In this document: one piece after another, positions 54,264-62,818 of the stretch
How the letters are laid out: every line of letters starts with the position of its first letter
How positions within the stretch are numbered: the first letter of the stretch is position 1
Notes under the pieces: generated by a model
The model's database searches: none
The model's input: only the letters and a program-made list of their open reading frames with translations
Told to the model about the DNA's origin: nothing
Source: BOG-908 sp963692875
Lineage (GTDB): Bacteria; Pseudomonadota; Alphaproteobacteria; Acetobacterales; Acetobacteraceae
Length of the DNA: 64,000 nt
Direction of reading: 5' to 3'
Assembly: GCA_965198755.1 (NCBI GenBank)
Contig: OZ240673.1
Coordinates: 4,671,853-4,735,852, forward strand
Made by a program: the position numbers and the translations under genes

Positions 54264-55246
54264 GATTGCGGCCTTCCATCGGTACGGACGATGCGGACCT
54301 TCTGCTGATGTTCGCCGCCGAGCCGCAGCTCGGCCGCCGCGAACAGCCGGTCGATGATCATGTGGTTGCCCCGCACCCGGTAGTTCACCAGTTCGGCGCC
54401 GCCCTCCGCGCCGATCACCCAGAGCGGCGGCATCTCGCCCTGGCCGATACCGGATGGGAATTCGATGAACACCTGCCGCCCGTCGTCGAAGGCGCGCAAC
54501 GGCCGCCAGGCCGGATCGTCGCCCTCAATCCGGTAGCGGAAATTGAGCGCGCCGATATCGACGCCGGACGCGACGGGTGCGGCGTCATCGGCGGCCGCGT
54601 TCTGCCTGCGAAGCGCGATGAGCTGATCCTGCGGATAGGCCCAGGAGACCGAGGCCATGTAGGTTTTCTCGGCCGAACGCAGTTCCAGGTGGTAGGTCCG
54701 GCGATCGGTGTTGATCACCAGGTTGGTGACGAGATCCGGCCGGGTTGGTTTGACCAGGATATGCATCCGCTTGGTGGCGCCTGACCCGCTCTCGGTGTCG
54801 CCAATGATCCAGCGCACCGTGTCGCCAGCGGCAACCGGGCCGGTGCCGACGAGCTGCTCGCCGGCTTCGAGGGCGATGTCGGTGATTTCGCCAGGCGCGG
54901 CGTAGAGCTGATAGAGGGCACCGTCCGAGAATGGATAGACTTGCACGGCATTGATGTAGCCGGCCCGTGTTGGCTGCACGCGAGCGGCACCATTGGCCTG
55001 ATCCACGCGGACGCGCGGATCGGTCGCCTCCGGCGGCGCGGTCCTCGCGCCGGGGATCGGCTTGAGCTGACCAGGCAGCGGCAGAGGCTGCGGCAACTGG
55101 ACGATCTCCACCGGCTTCGGCGGATCGGGCGTCAGCACCGCCTGTTTCGGCGTGTCGTCGTATTTGATCTCCGGCGGCTTCCAGGTGGAACAGGCGCCTA
55201 GCGACGTGCCGGCAAGCATAAGAATTCCGAGTGATCTCACGCGCAT
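54260..55246 (-). CDS. trbG: TrbG, VirB9-like outer-membrane core protein
   Basis: 328 residues. The N-terminus has a lipobox LGAC at about residues 16-19, so it is a lipoprotein. A Pro-rich stretch is followed by the VirB9 fold with AVQVYPFSDGALYQLYAAPG, RTYHLELRS and YRIEGDDPAWRPLRAFDDG. With TrbI it forms the outer-membrane core channel of the mating-pair apparatus. ATG abuts the trbF stop. Confidence 0.95.
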   Translation of the reverse strand: MRVRSLGILMLAGTSLGACSTWKPPEIKYDDTPKQAVLTPDPPKPVEIVQLPQPLPLPGQLKPIPGARTAPPEATDPRVRVDQANGAARVQPTRAGYINAVQVYPFSDGALYQLYAAPGEITDIALEAGEQLVGTGPVAAGDTVRWIIGDTESGSGATKRMHILVKPTRPDLVTNLVINTDRRTYHLELRSAEKTYMASVSWAYPQDQLIALRRQNAAADDAAPVASGVDIGALNFRYRIEGDDPAWRPLRAFDDGRQVFIEFPSGIGQGEMPPLWVIGAEGGAELVNYRVRGNHMIIDRLFAAAELRLGGEHQQKVRIVRTDGRPQS

Positions 55247-55926
55247 CAGCCGAGCTCCTTTGACCAGTTGAGGGCATGGACGTAGACGCCGAGCGGGTTC
55301 TTCTTCAGCCGATCGGCGTCGGTCGGCGGCTGCACCACGATGGTGAGGATGGCGCTCCAGCGCTCGGTCGCGGCCAGCGCGTCATCGACGTAGCGCCGCT
55401 CGGTCCAGGCCACGCGGAAGCTGTCGGCGGAGGCGCGGATGACGCTGGAGACCTCGACGGCAACTTGTGTTTTGCCGACCTTCGAGAAGGGATCGCTGGT
55501 GCGCGCGTAATCGTTCAGCGCGAGCGCGCCCTTGTCGGTGACGTAGTTGTAGGCGTCGAGCCAGTCCTGCCGCAGCACCACGGGATCGGCGGGGATGCTG
55601 CGCACCTCCTGGACGAAGCGGGCCAGATGCCAGGCGATCTGCGGATCGGTCGGCTGATAGTCGGCGGTCGCGGGCGAGACCGCCTGCGCCTGGCCGAGCT
55701 TATCGACCTGAACCACCCACGGGGTGATGGTGCCGCGCGCCGATTGCCAAACGAGGCCACCGGCGAGGCCGCCACTGAGCGCCAGCACACCAAAGAAGGC
55801 GAAGCGCCAGTTTTTCGCCTGGACGCGGGCAGAGCCGATACGGTCATCCCAAACCTGGCCGGCGCGCTGGTAGGGCGTCTCGGGTTCGGGTGTCTTGCCG
55901 TAGCGGACGATGGGCCTTCGGAACAT
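55246..55926 (-). CDS. trbF: TrbF, VirB8-like inner-membrane protein
   Basis: 226 residues. One membrane helix (about 41-60) and a periplasmic NTF2-like domain with WHLARFVQEVRSIPADPVVLRQ and WTERRYVDDALAATERWSAIL, cited in parts. It nucleates assembly of the transfer channel. It lies 3 bases after the trbL stop. Confidence 0.94.
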   Translation of the reverse strand: MFRRPIVRYGKTPEPETPYQRAGQVWDDRIGSARVQAKNWRFAFFGVLALSGGLAGGLVWQSARGTITPWVVQVDKLGQAQAVSPATADYQPTDPQIAWHLARFVQEVRSIPADPVVLRQDWLDAYNYVTDKGALALNDYARTSDPFSKVGKTQVAVEVSSVIRASADSFRVAWTERRYVDDALAATERWSAILTIVVQPPTDADRLKKNPLGVYVHALNWSKELG

Positions 55927-55929
55927 GGG

Positions 55930-57204
55930 TCACTCCCCTTCGGACAGGTCGATGCCGCTGCCACTCGACGGATGATCGCCGGAGCGGATCGCCTGATGGG
56001 CGGCGCTGGCGCCGCGGCTGATGGATTGATTGCGCTGCATCCGGCGCGCCCAGGCGGGCGGGCTGGAGGCTTCGGCCTGACTGGAACCACTGGGAGCGCC
56101 AGCTCCCGACCCTTGTCCCGTCACGGCCCGGCCGCCTGCCGCGAAGCTTTCGCGCATGCTGGCGGCGGCACGCCGCAGCGGACTCATCGCGGCGGAGCCG
56201 GCTGCTTCGGCGACGCCGGACATGCCGCCGGCGCGGTAAGCCGTGGTGGCAGCGCCCGCGATCGATGTGCCGCCGCGCGCGCCGCCCGCCACGGCACCCC
56301 CGACAGCACCAATGGCGCCTGCGCCACCGGCCAGGACCCCCGCGCCCGCAGCGCCAAAGCCCGCCACGGCGAGACCGGTGCCGACCGCAGCGCCAGCGCC
56401 AAGCTGCGGGCCGCCGGCGATCAGGCCGTTGGCGATGCCTGGGCCGTAAATCGAAAGACCGAGCAGCGCGAGGGACGCCAGAATCAGCGTCAGCGCGTCG
56501 GAGATGGTAGGTGGATTGTTGAAGCCATTGGTGAACTGGCCAAAGATCGTCGAACCGATACCGACGATCACGGCCAGAACCAAAATTTTGACGCCGGACG
56601 AAACGACGTTGCCGAGCACCTTCTCGGCGAGGAACGCGGTGCGCCCGAACAGGCCGAACGGCACCAGCACGAACCCGGCGAGCGTGGTCAGCTTGAATTC
56701 GATCAGGCTGACGAAGAGCTGGATCGCCATGATAAAAAAGCTGATGACGACGATCATCCAGGCGACGAGCAGGATGATGATCTGCACCAGGTTCGCGAAG
56801 ACGCTGGTGAAACCCATCATTCCCGAGATCGAGGTCAGGATGGGCTTGCCGGCATCGATGCCAACCTGGGCGAGCTTGCCCGGCTGTAGGAGCTGCGAGG
56901 CGTTCATCGTGCCGCCGCCGGCCTCAATGCCGAGGCCAGAAAAGGAATTATAGATGATCTGGGCAAGGTTGTTGTAGTTGCCGATGATGAAGGCGAAGAC
57001 GCCGATATAGAGCGTCTTCTTGATCAGCCGGGCGAGCACGTCCTCGTCGGGCGCCAGCGCCCAGAACAGGCCGGCGAGGGTGATGTCGATGCCGATCAGA
57101 ACGCCGGCGAGCCAGCGCACATCGCCCTGCACTAGGCCGAAGCCGGAATCGATGTATTGCGTGAAGGTCCCGAGGAACCCGTCGATGACGCCGGTGCCGC
57201 CCAT
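55930..57204 (-). CDS. trbL: TrbL, VirB6-like polytopic membrane protein
   Basis: 424 residues. At least six hydrophobic helices lie between about 20 and 290; FSGLGIEAGGGTMNASQLLQPG is the loop typical of TrbL. The C-terminal 150 residues are Gly/Ala/Ser-rich and probably disordered. It forms the inner-membrane part of the channel. The gap to trbK-like is 5 bases. Confidence 0.94.
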   Translation of the reverse strand: MGGTGVIDGFLGTFTQYIDSGFGLVQGDVRWLAGVLIGIDITLAGLFWALAPDEDVLARLIKKTLYIGVFAFIIGNYNNLAQIIYNSFSGLGIEAGGGTMNASQLLQPGKLAQVGIDAGKPILTSISGMMGFTSVFANLVQIIILLVAWMIVVISFFIMAIQLFVSLIEFKLTTLAGFVLVPFGLFGRTAFLAEKVLGNVVSSGVKILVLAVIVGIGSTIFGQFTNGFNNPPTISDALTLILASLALLGLSIYGPGIANGLIAGGPQLGAGAAVGTGLAVAGFGAAGAGVLAGGAGAIGAVGGAVAGGARGGTSIAGAATTAYRAGGMSGVAEAAGSAAMSPLRRAAASMRESFAAGGRAVTGQGSGAGAPSGSSQAEASSPPAWARRMQRNQSISRGASAAHQAIRSGDHPSSGSGIDLSEGE

Positions 57205-57209
57205 CGCGG

Positions 57210-57491
57210 TTACCGAGCCTCCGGCGCCGGCGAATCATTGAAGAAGCGGCGGCGGTTTTCGGCCCACGCCGCCTGGCAGGCTGCGTCGTTCTCCGCCGCC
57301 ATGCCGAGCGCTTGGCAACGTGCCATAGCTGCCGCCAATGGATCAGGACGAGATGCCGTCGGAGATGTTGGCAAAGGCCGTGGCGCGCCGTGGCGATGAA
57401 ACTGCACGGCCGCCGCGATAATCGCCGCGGCAACCAGCAGGCATCCCGCCGCGCGGCCGATCACGGGAAGATTGAGAATCCGGCCGCGCAT
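57210..57491 (-). CDS. TrbK-alt, putative entry-exclusion protein
   Basis: 93 residues. A single N-terminal membrane helix (about 10-28) and a small tail with RCQALGMAAENDAACQAAWAENRRRFF, the two-cysteine pattern of TrbK-alt proteins in this cluster type. It would sit in the membrane and limit repeated transfer into cells that already carry the element. The start overlaps the trbJ stop by one base. Confidence 0.85.
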   Translation of the reverse strand: MRGRILNLPVIGRAAGCLLVAAAIIAAAVQFHRHGAPRPLPTSPTASRPDPLAAAMARCQALGMAAENDAACQAAWAENRRRFFNDSPAPEAR

Positions 57492-58234
57492 CAGTGGAAC
57501 ATCTGCGCGTTGCCGGGCTGATAGCCCGCGCCATAATTCAGGAAGTTCTGCATCTGCTGCTGGCCCTGCGCCTCGCTCTCCAGCCTCCCTGCATTGTCGA
57601 GGCTCTGCGCGCGCGCCATCGCGGCAATGACGCCTGTGAGATCAGCCAATTGCTGTGCCGCGAGGCCCATGATCTGATTGCCAGACTGCGTGGCCTGGAG
57701 CGCGCCGCTTGCCGACTGGCTGGAGGAGACTAGCGCGCTGATCTGCGTCTGCGCGTTCTGGAGATTCTGCACGACGCCCGCCTGGACGTTCATCGAATCC
57801 TGGTAGCCAGCGCGCGCGTTCTGCCAGCGCGTTCGCGCATCTGCGAGCATTTGCGTGCTGGATGTCGATCCCGAATAGCTCTGCGGATAGACCTGAGTGA
57901 ACGCCTGGTCGATTGTCGTGACGCTATAAGCGATATTCTGCGCCTGCATGAGCAGCTGCTCAGTGCGCTGGATCGACGCTTCGAGCTGGGCCAGCGACGA
58001 ATACGGCAGGCTCGCCAGGTTCTTGGCCTGGTTGATGAGCATCGTGGCCTGGTTTTCCAGGCTTTGGATATTCTGGTTCACCTGCTGCAACTCGCGAGCA
58101 GCGGTCAGCACATTCTGGGAGAAATTGGTCGGATCATAGACGATCCATTGCGCGTACGTCGGCACGCCCGCCGTGGACAGCGTGAGCACGGCAACGCCAG
58201 CGGCGAGCGCGCCGCGAAAACGATAGCCGCTCAT
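57491..58234 (-). CDS. trbJ: TrbJ, VirB5-like periplasmic transfer protein
   Basis: 247 residues. A signal peptide (ending PTYA, about 28 residues) and a helical body rich in Gln: NFSQNVLTAARELQQVNQNI, cited in part, and SLENQATMLINQAKNLASLP. VirB5-like proteins sit at the pilus tip. ATG 58,234 overlaps the trbE stop (ATGA); the longer frame upstream is not needed. Confidence 0.94.
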   Translation of the reverse strand: MSGYRFRGALAAGVAVLTLSTAGVPTYAQWIVYDPTNFSQNVLTAARELQQVNQNIQSLENQATMLINQAKNLASLPYSSLAQLEASIQRTEQLLMQAQNIAYSVTTIDQAFTQVYPQSYSGSTSSTQMLADARTRWQNARAGYQDSMNVQAGVVQNLQNAQTQISALVSSSQSASGALQATQSGNQIMGLAAQQLADLTGVIAAMARAQSLDNAGRLESEAQGQQQMQNFLNYGAGYQPGNAQMFH

Positions 58235-60663
58235 AACCGCACCTCCGAATTTTGGTTGAGCATATCGGCCGCCCAATGCAGCCCTTTGGAGCGCAGCCAA
58301 TCGGCGGCGAAACCGGCTTTTCCTGTTTCGGCCATAAGGGTTGCGATGGCCGCCTGATCGGTTTTTGAGGACGCGGCGGTGAAGGCGAGTGCGACCTCGG
58401 AGAGGCCCAGCTCGAACAGCCGATTGCCGCGCCGCGATTGGCAGTAATAGTCGCGCTTCGGTGTCGAACGGCTGAGGATCTCGATCTGCCGATCGTTCAG
58501 TCCAAAGCGGCGATAGATCGTTGCGATCTGGGGTTCGAGCGCCCGTTCATTCGGCAGGAACAGTCGCGTCGGGCAGCTTTCGATGATCGCCGGCGCGATG
58601 GCACTGCCGTCGATGTCGGCCAGCGACTGCGTGGCGAAGATGACGCTCGCATTCTTCTTCCGCAGCGTCTTCAGCCATTCGCGTAACTGGCCGGCGAAGC
58701 CTTTGTCGTCGAGTGCGAGCCAGCCCTCGTCGATGATGAGCAGCGTGGGCCGGCCGTCGAAACGGTCCTCGATGCGGTGGAACAGGTAGGAGAGCACGGC
58801 GGGCGCCGCCCCCGCGCCGATCAGGCCTTCGGTCTCGAACGCCTGCACATCCGCCTCGCCGAGACGCTCGGTCTCGGCATCGAGCAGCCGCCCCCAAGGG
58901 CCGTTCAGCGTATAGGGCTGCAAGGCCTGCTTCAGCGCGTTCGACTGCAACAGGACGGACAGGCCCGTGATCGTCCGTTCCGCCACCGGCGCGGAGGCAA
59001 GCGAAGTCAGCGCGGACCATAAATGCTCCTTCAGTTCCGGGGTGACCGTGACCGACTCACGCGCCAGCAGGGCCGCGACCCAATCTGCCGCCCAGGCGCG
59101 GTCGCCGGCATCGTCGATCCGCGATAGCGGCTGGAGGGCGACGGGTTCGGTGATGTCGTCGGCCAACGCGCCGCCAAGGTCATGCCAGTCGCCGCCCATC
59201 GACAAAGCCGCAGCCCGGATCGAGCCGCCGAAATCGAAGGCGAACATCTGGGCGCCGGGATAGCGGCGGAACTGGAGCGCCATCAGCGCCAGCAGCACGC
59301 TCTTGCCGGCGCCGGTCGGCCCCACGATCAGCGTATGGCCGACATCGCCGACATGCAGCGAGAACCGGAACGGCGTAGAGCCTTCGGTTCGGGCGAAGAA
59401 CAGCGGCGGCCCACCAAAATGCTCATCCCGTTCCGGCCCGGCCCAGACCGCCGAGAGCGGCATCATGTGGGCGAGGTTGAGTGTCGAGACCGGCGGCTGG
59501 CGGACGTTGGCGTAGACGTGGCCGGGCAACGATCCCAGCCACGCCTCGATGGCGTTCACCGTCTCGCGCATGCAGGTGAAGTCGCGGCCTTGGATGGTCT
59601 TCTCGACCAGACGCTGGCGTTCCTCCGCGACGCGCGGATCAGCATCCCAGACCGTGATCGTGGCGGTGACATAGGCCTGGCCCACCAGATCGGAGCCGAG
59701 TTCCTGCAAGGCCTGATCGGCGTCCAGCGCCTTGTTGGCGGCGTCGCTGTCCATCAGGACGGACGCCTCATTGGTCATCACCTCCTTCAGGATCGCCATG
59801 ATTGATTTGCGCTTGGCGAACCATTGCCGGCGGATCCGGCCGAGCACCTTGGTGGCGTCGGTCTTGTCCATGCAGATGGCACGGGTGGACCAGCGATAGG
59901 GGAAGGCCAGCCGGTTCAGATCGTCGAGCAGGCCCGGCCAGGTGCGCGACGGGAAGCCCATGATGGTGAGCGTGCGCAGATGCGCGCTGCCGAGCTGGGG
60001 TTCGAGGCCGCCGGTCAACTCCTCGTCGACCAGAATGGCGTCGAGGTGCATCGGGGTTTCGGGAACGCGCACGCGCTGCCGGCGGGTCGAGATGCAGGAA
60101 TGCAGGTAGGTCAGCGTCTCGGGATCATCGAGCCATTCCGCCTCGGGCATGAAGCCCTCGATCAGCGCCAGCACCCGGTCGGTGCGGTCGATGAAGCCCG
60201 CCAGTGCTGCGCGCCAATCGGCGCCGTCCCGGGCGCGGCCCTCATAGAGCCAGGCCTCGGCGCGGGCAGCGTCCTCGGCTGGCGGTAGCCAGACCAGCGT
60301 CAGAAAATACCGGCTCTCGAAATGGGCGCCTTCTTCTTCGAACTGCGCCCGGCGCTCCGCATCGACCAGACGCGAGGCCGCGTCCGGGAAATCGCTTTCC
60401 GGGTAGCGGTTGGCCGAAAGGCGCTGGGCCTCAATGAAGATCGCCCAGCCAGAGCCCAGGCGGCGCAGCGCGTTGTTGAGGCGGCCAGTGATCGCGACCA
60501 GTTCGGCCGGCGTCGCGGAGTCCAGGTCCGGCCCGCGGAACCGCGCGGTGCGCTGGAACGAGCCGTCCTTGTTGAGGATGACGCCTTCCGCGACCAAGGC
60601 CGCCCAGGGCAGGAAGTCGGCGAGGCTCTGGCTGCGATGGCGGTATTCGGCGAGGTTCATCAT
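58231..60663 (-). CDS. trbE: TrbE, VirB4-like conjugation ATPase
   Basis: 810 residues. Walker A GPTGAGKS at 448-455, AFDFGGS after it, and Walker B LLIIDEGWLAL at about 641-651. The N-terminal CagE/VirB4 domain (about 1-400) starts MMNLAEYRHRSQSLADFLPW. It powers substrate transfer and pilus biogenesis at the inner membrane. Full length, no frameshift. It ends in overlap with trbJ. Confidence 0.97.
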   Translation of the reverse strand: MMNLAEYRHRSQSLADFLPWAALVAEGVILNKDGSFQRTARFRGPDLDSATPAELVAITGRLNNALRRLGSGWAIFIEAQRLSANRYPESDFPDAASRLVDAERRAQFEEEGAHFESRYFLTLVWLPPAEDAARAEAWLYEGRARDGADWRAALAGFIDRTDRVLALIEGFMPEAEWLDDPETLTYLHSCISTRRQRVRVPETPMHLDAILVDEELTGGLEPQLGSAHLRTLTIMGFPSRTWPGLLDDLNRLAFPYRWSTRAICMDKTDATKVLGRIRRQWFAKRKSIMAILKEVMTNEASVLMDSDAANKALDADQALQELGSDLVGQAYVTATITVWDADPRVAEERQRLVEKTIQGRDFTCMRETVNAIEAWLGSLPGHVYANVRQPPVSTLNLAHMMPLSAVWAGPERDEHFGGPPLFFARTEGSTPFRFSLHVGDVGHTLIVGPTGAGKSVLLALMALQFRRYPGAQMFAFDFGGSIRAAALSMGGDWHDLGGALADDITEPVALQPLSRIDDAGDRAWAADWVAALLARESVTVTPELKEHLWSALTSLASAPVAERTITGLSVLLQSNALKQALQPYTLNGPWGRLLDAETERLGEADVQAFETEGLIGAGAAPAVLSYLFHRIEDRFDGRPTLLIIDEGWLALDDKGFAGQLREWLKTLRKKNASVIFATQSLADIDGSAIAPAIIESCPTRLFLPNERALEPQIATIYRRFGLNDRQIEILSRSTPKRDYYCQSRRGNRLFELGLSEVALAFTAASSKTDQAAIATLMAETGKAGFAADWLRSKGLHWAADMLNQNSEVRL

Positions 60664-60672
60664 GGCTCTGCC

Positions 60673-60942
60673 TCACGCCACCAGATGCTGCGGGTAACGC
60701 AGGTGCCGGCGCACGACATCGACGAAGGCGGGATCGCGCTTGGCGGCCCAGACGGCAGCCAGATGGCCGATCAGCCAGATTGCACCGCCCACGATCCAAA
60801 GCCGCAATCCCAAGCCAACGGCGGCGGCGAGCGTGCCATTCAGGATCGCCACAGCGCGCGGCGCGCCGCCGAGCAGGATCGGCTCGGTCAGCGCGCGATG
60901 GACTGGCGCGTAGAAACCAGCGATCGGTTCGGCCTGATCCAT
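60673..60942 (-). CDS. trbD: TrbD, VirB3-like membrane protein
   Basis: 89 residues. GFYAPVHRALTEPILLGGAPR is the normal start, cited in part, followed by two hydrophobic helices (about 32-65) and a short basic tail. VirB3 partners VirB4. It overlaps the trbC stop by one base and lies 9 bases before trbE. Confidence 0.92.
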   Translation of the reverse strand: MDQAEPIAGFYAPVHRALTEPILLGGAPRAVAILNGTLAAAVGLGLRLWIVGGAIWLIGHLAAVWAAKRDPAFVDVVRRHLRYPQHLVA

Positions 60943-61262
60943 CAGACCAGCGCCCCGCCGCCGAACTGGAAGAACGTCAGGAAGAAGCTGGAAGCGGCGA
61001 AAGCGATGCTGAGGCCGAAGACGATCTGGATCAGCCGGCGGAAGCCGCCGGAGGTCTCACCGAAGGCCAGCGTCAGGCCGGTGGTGATGATGACAATCAC
61101 CGAGACAACCTTGGCGACCGGCCCCTGGATCGAATCCAGGATCTGGGTCAGCGGCTGTTCCCAAGGCATGTTGGAGCCGGCGGCATAGGCCGGCGCCGTG
61201 GCAAGGACGAAGAAGGCGAAGGCGGACGCCGTCGCCAGGCGATCACGAAGACGGTTCAGCAT
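60942..61262 (-). CDS. trbC: TrbC, VirB2-like pilin
   Basis: 106 residues. A long signal peptide (about 28 residues, ending APAYA) and two hydrophobic helices (about 47-67 and 82-100), the pattern of VirB2 pilins. It is the main subunit of the conjugative pilus. ATG 61,262 overlaps the trbB stop by one base; the longer frame upstream is antisense-like to trbB and was rejected. Confidence 0.92.
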   Translation of the reverse strand: MLNRLRDRLATASAFAFFVLATAPAYAAGSNMPWEQPLTQILDSIQGPVAKVVSVIVIITTGLTLAFGETSGGFRRLIQIVFGLSIAFAASSFFLTFFQFGGGALV

Positions 61263-62227
61263 CAGGGCTCTCCTGCTGGGGTGAGGACGTAATCGCCGTC
61301 CGGACCGAGGTCCCCGACGGCGGCGAGTTCGGCGAGGCGGCGGGCGGCGCCCCGCCCGGACAGCACAGCGATCACGTCGATGGTCTCGGCGATCAGGGTG
61401 CGGGGCACGGTGACGACAGCTTCCTGGATGAGCTGCTCCAGCCGGCGCAGCGCGCCGATGGCGGAGCCGGCGTGCAGCGTGCCGACCCCACCGGGGTGGC
61501 CGGTGCCCCAGGCTTTGAGGAGATCGAGCGCCTCGGCGCCGCGCACCTCGCCGATCGGGATGCGGTCGGGCCGCAGCCGCAGCGAGGAGCGGACGAGATC
61601 GCAGAGCGAGGCCGCGCCTTCCTTGGTGCGCAGCGAAACGAGGTTGGGCGCGGCGCATTGCAGCTCGCGCGTATCCTCGATCAGCACCACGCGGTCGCCG
61701 GTCTTGGCGACCTCGGCCAGCAGCGCGTTGACCAGCGTGGTCTTACCGGTAGAGGTGCCACCGGCGACGAGGATGTTCTTGCGCGCCGCCACCGCGGTGC
61801 GCAGCAACTCTGCCTGGCCAGCGGTCATGATGCCTGCCTCGACGTAATCGCCGAGCGTGAACACCGCGACGGCCGGCCGGCGGATGGCGAAGCAGGGCGC
61901 GGCCACGACAGGCGGCACCAGCCCCTCGAACCGCTCGCCACTTTCCGGCAACTCGGCAGAAACGCGGGGCGAACCGGCGTGGACTTCGACGCCGACATGG
62001 TGCGCGACCAGGCGCACGATCCGCTCGGCGTCGGCGGGCGTGACGCGGCAGCCCGTGTCCTCAAGCCCGCCCGATAGCCGATCGATCCAGAGCCGGCCGT
62101 CGGGGTTGAGCATCACCTCGACGATGCTGGGGTCTTCCAGATATCCCGCAATCGACGGCCCGAGCGCGGTGCGCAGCATGCGCGCGCCGCGGGCGAAAGC
62201 TTCGGAGCGAAACGAGATCGTCGACAC
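61262..62227 (-). CDS. trbB: TrbB, VirB11-like secretion ATPase
   Basis: 321 residues. Walker A GGTSTGKT at 156-163, the Asp box VVLIEDTRELQ, Walker B LRPDRIPIGEVRGAEALDLL, cited in part, and the His box TLHAGSA. A hexameric ATPase at the cytoplasmic face of the channel that drives transfer. First gene of the trb series, 141 bases after the copG-like gene, in which a perfect palindrome lies. Confidence 0.97.
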   Translation of the reverse strand: MSTISFRSEAFARGARMLRTALGPSIAGYLEDPSIVEVMLNPDGRLWIDRLSGGLEDTGCRVTPADAERIVRLVAHHVGVEVHAGSPRVSAELPESGERFEGLVPPVVAAPCFAIRRPAVAVFTLGDYVEAGIMTAGQAELLRTAVAARKNILVAGGTSTGKTTLVNALLAEVAKTGDRVVLIEDTRELQCAAPNLVSLRTKEGAASLCDLVRSSLRLRPDRIPIGEVRGAEALDLLKAWGTGHPGGVGTLHAGSAIGALRRLEQLIQEAVVTVPRTLIAETIDVIAVLSGRGAARRLAELAAVGDLGPDGDYVLTPAGEP

Positions 62228-62350
62228 ATCAATCCCCGCGAAGACGCCTCATCGAGGCGGCGTGACCAGCGGGTTGATTAGAAAGAGCCGGAAATGCCGG
62301 CGCGCAACAACGGTGATAAGGCCGTAGGGCTCGGGGATAGAAAGACAGCC

Positions 62351-62370
62351 GATCGGCAAGGTTGCCGATC
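62351..62370. promoter_or_regulatory. Perfect 9-bp inverted repeat between copG-like gene and trbB
   Basis: GATCGGCAA and TTGCCGATC are separated by GG. It overlaps the end of the copG-like frame and precedes trbB. No T-run follows on the minus strand, so an operator is likelier than a terminator. A ribbon-helix-helix protein encoded next to it is the natural candidate to bind. Confidence 0.45.
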
Positions 62371-62818
62371 AGTCGTGTTGGTTTTGGTCGTTCGCGTTCG
62401 CTTCTCCACCGCCGATATCTTTCGATATTTCGTCCGCCAGCGTGCGCCCGCGGGCCAGACGACGGGCCAGCGCGTCCACGAATCCATCGTAACGCTCTCG
62501 CCCTTTGGCCTGCGCGGCGGCTTGGGCGCTATCAGGCAAGGGAGGCGTGGTGGTCAGCCAGAACCGCACGAACAGGGCCAATGCCTCATTGGAGATGTTG
62601 CCATGGCGCTCCAACCGCTCGACCTGTCGCGACAATCGATCGAGCCGGCGCGCAAGCGCAGCTTCGAGCCGATCGGCGCCGTCCGGCGACAAATGCGATG
62701 CCAGCGCAGTTTCCACTACAAGCGCCTGCGGAACCCGCTTTCGGGTTGCGTAGTCTGCCAGCTTGCCAGCGAGGTCCGGCGGTAGTCGGAATGTGTGCTT
62801 GGTGCGCATGGCGGTCAC
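62369..62818 (-). CDS. CopG/ribbon-helix-helix protein of the transfer cluster
   Basis: 149 residues. The N-terminal KHTFRLPPDLAGKLADYATRK fits a ribbon-helix-helix DNA-binding unit, cited in part. Then comes a helical part (LEAALARRLDRLSRQVERLE) and a hydrophilic tail. In this cluster type it lies between traG and trbB and may regulate transfer genes or act at the origin of transfer. Its ATG overlaps the traG stop (ATGA). Confidence 0.85.
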   Translation of the reverse strand: MTAMRTKHTFRLPPDLAGKLADYATRKRVPQALVVETALASHLSPDGADRLEAALARRLDRLSRQVERLERHGNISNEALALFVRFWLTTTPPLPDSAQAAAQAKGRERYDGFVDALARRLARGRTLADEISKDIGGGEANANDQNQHD

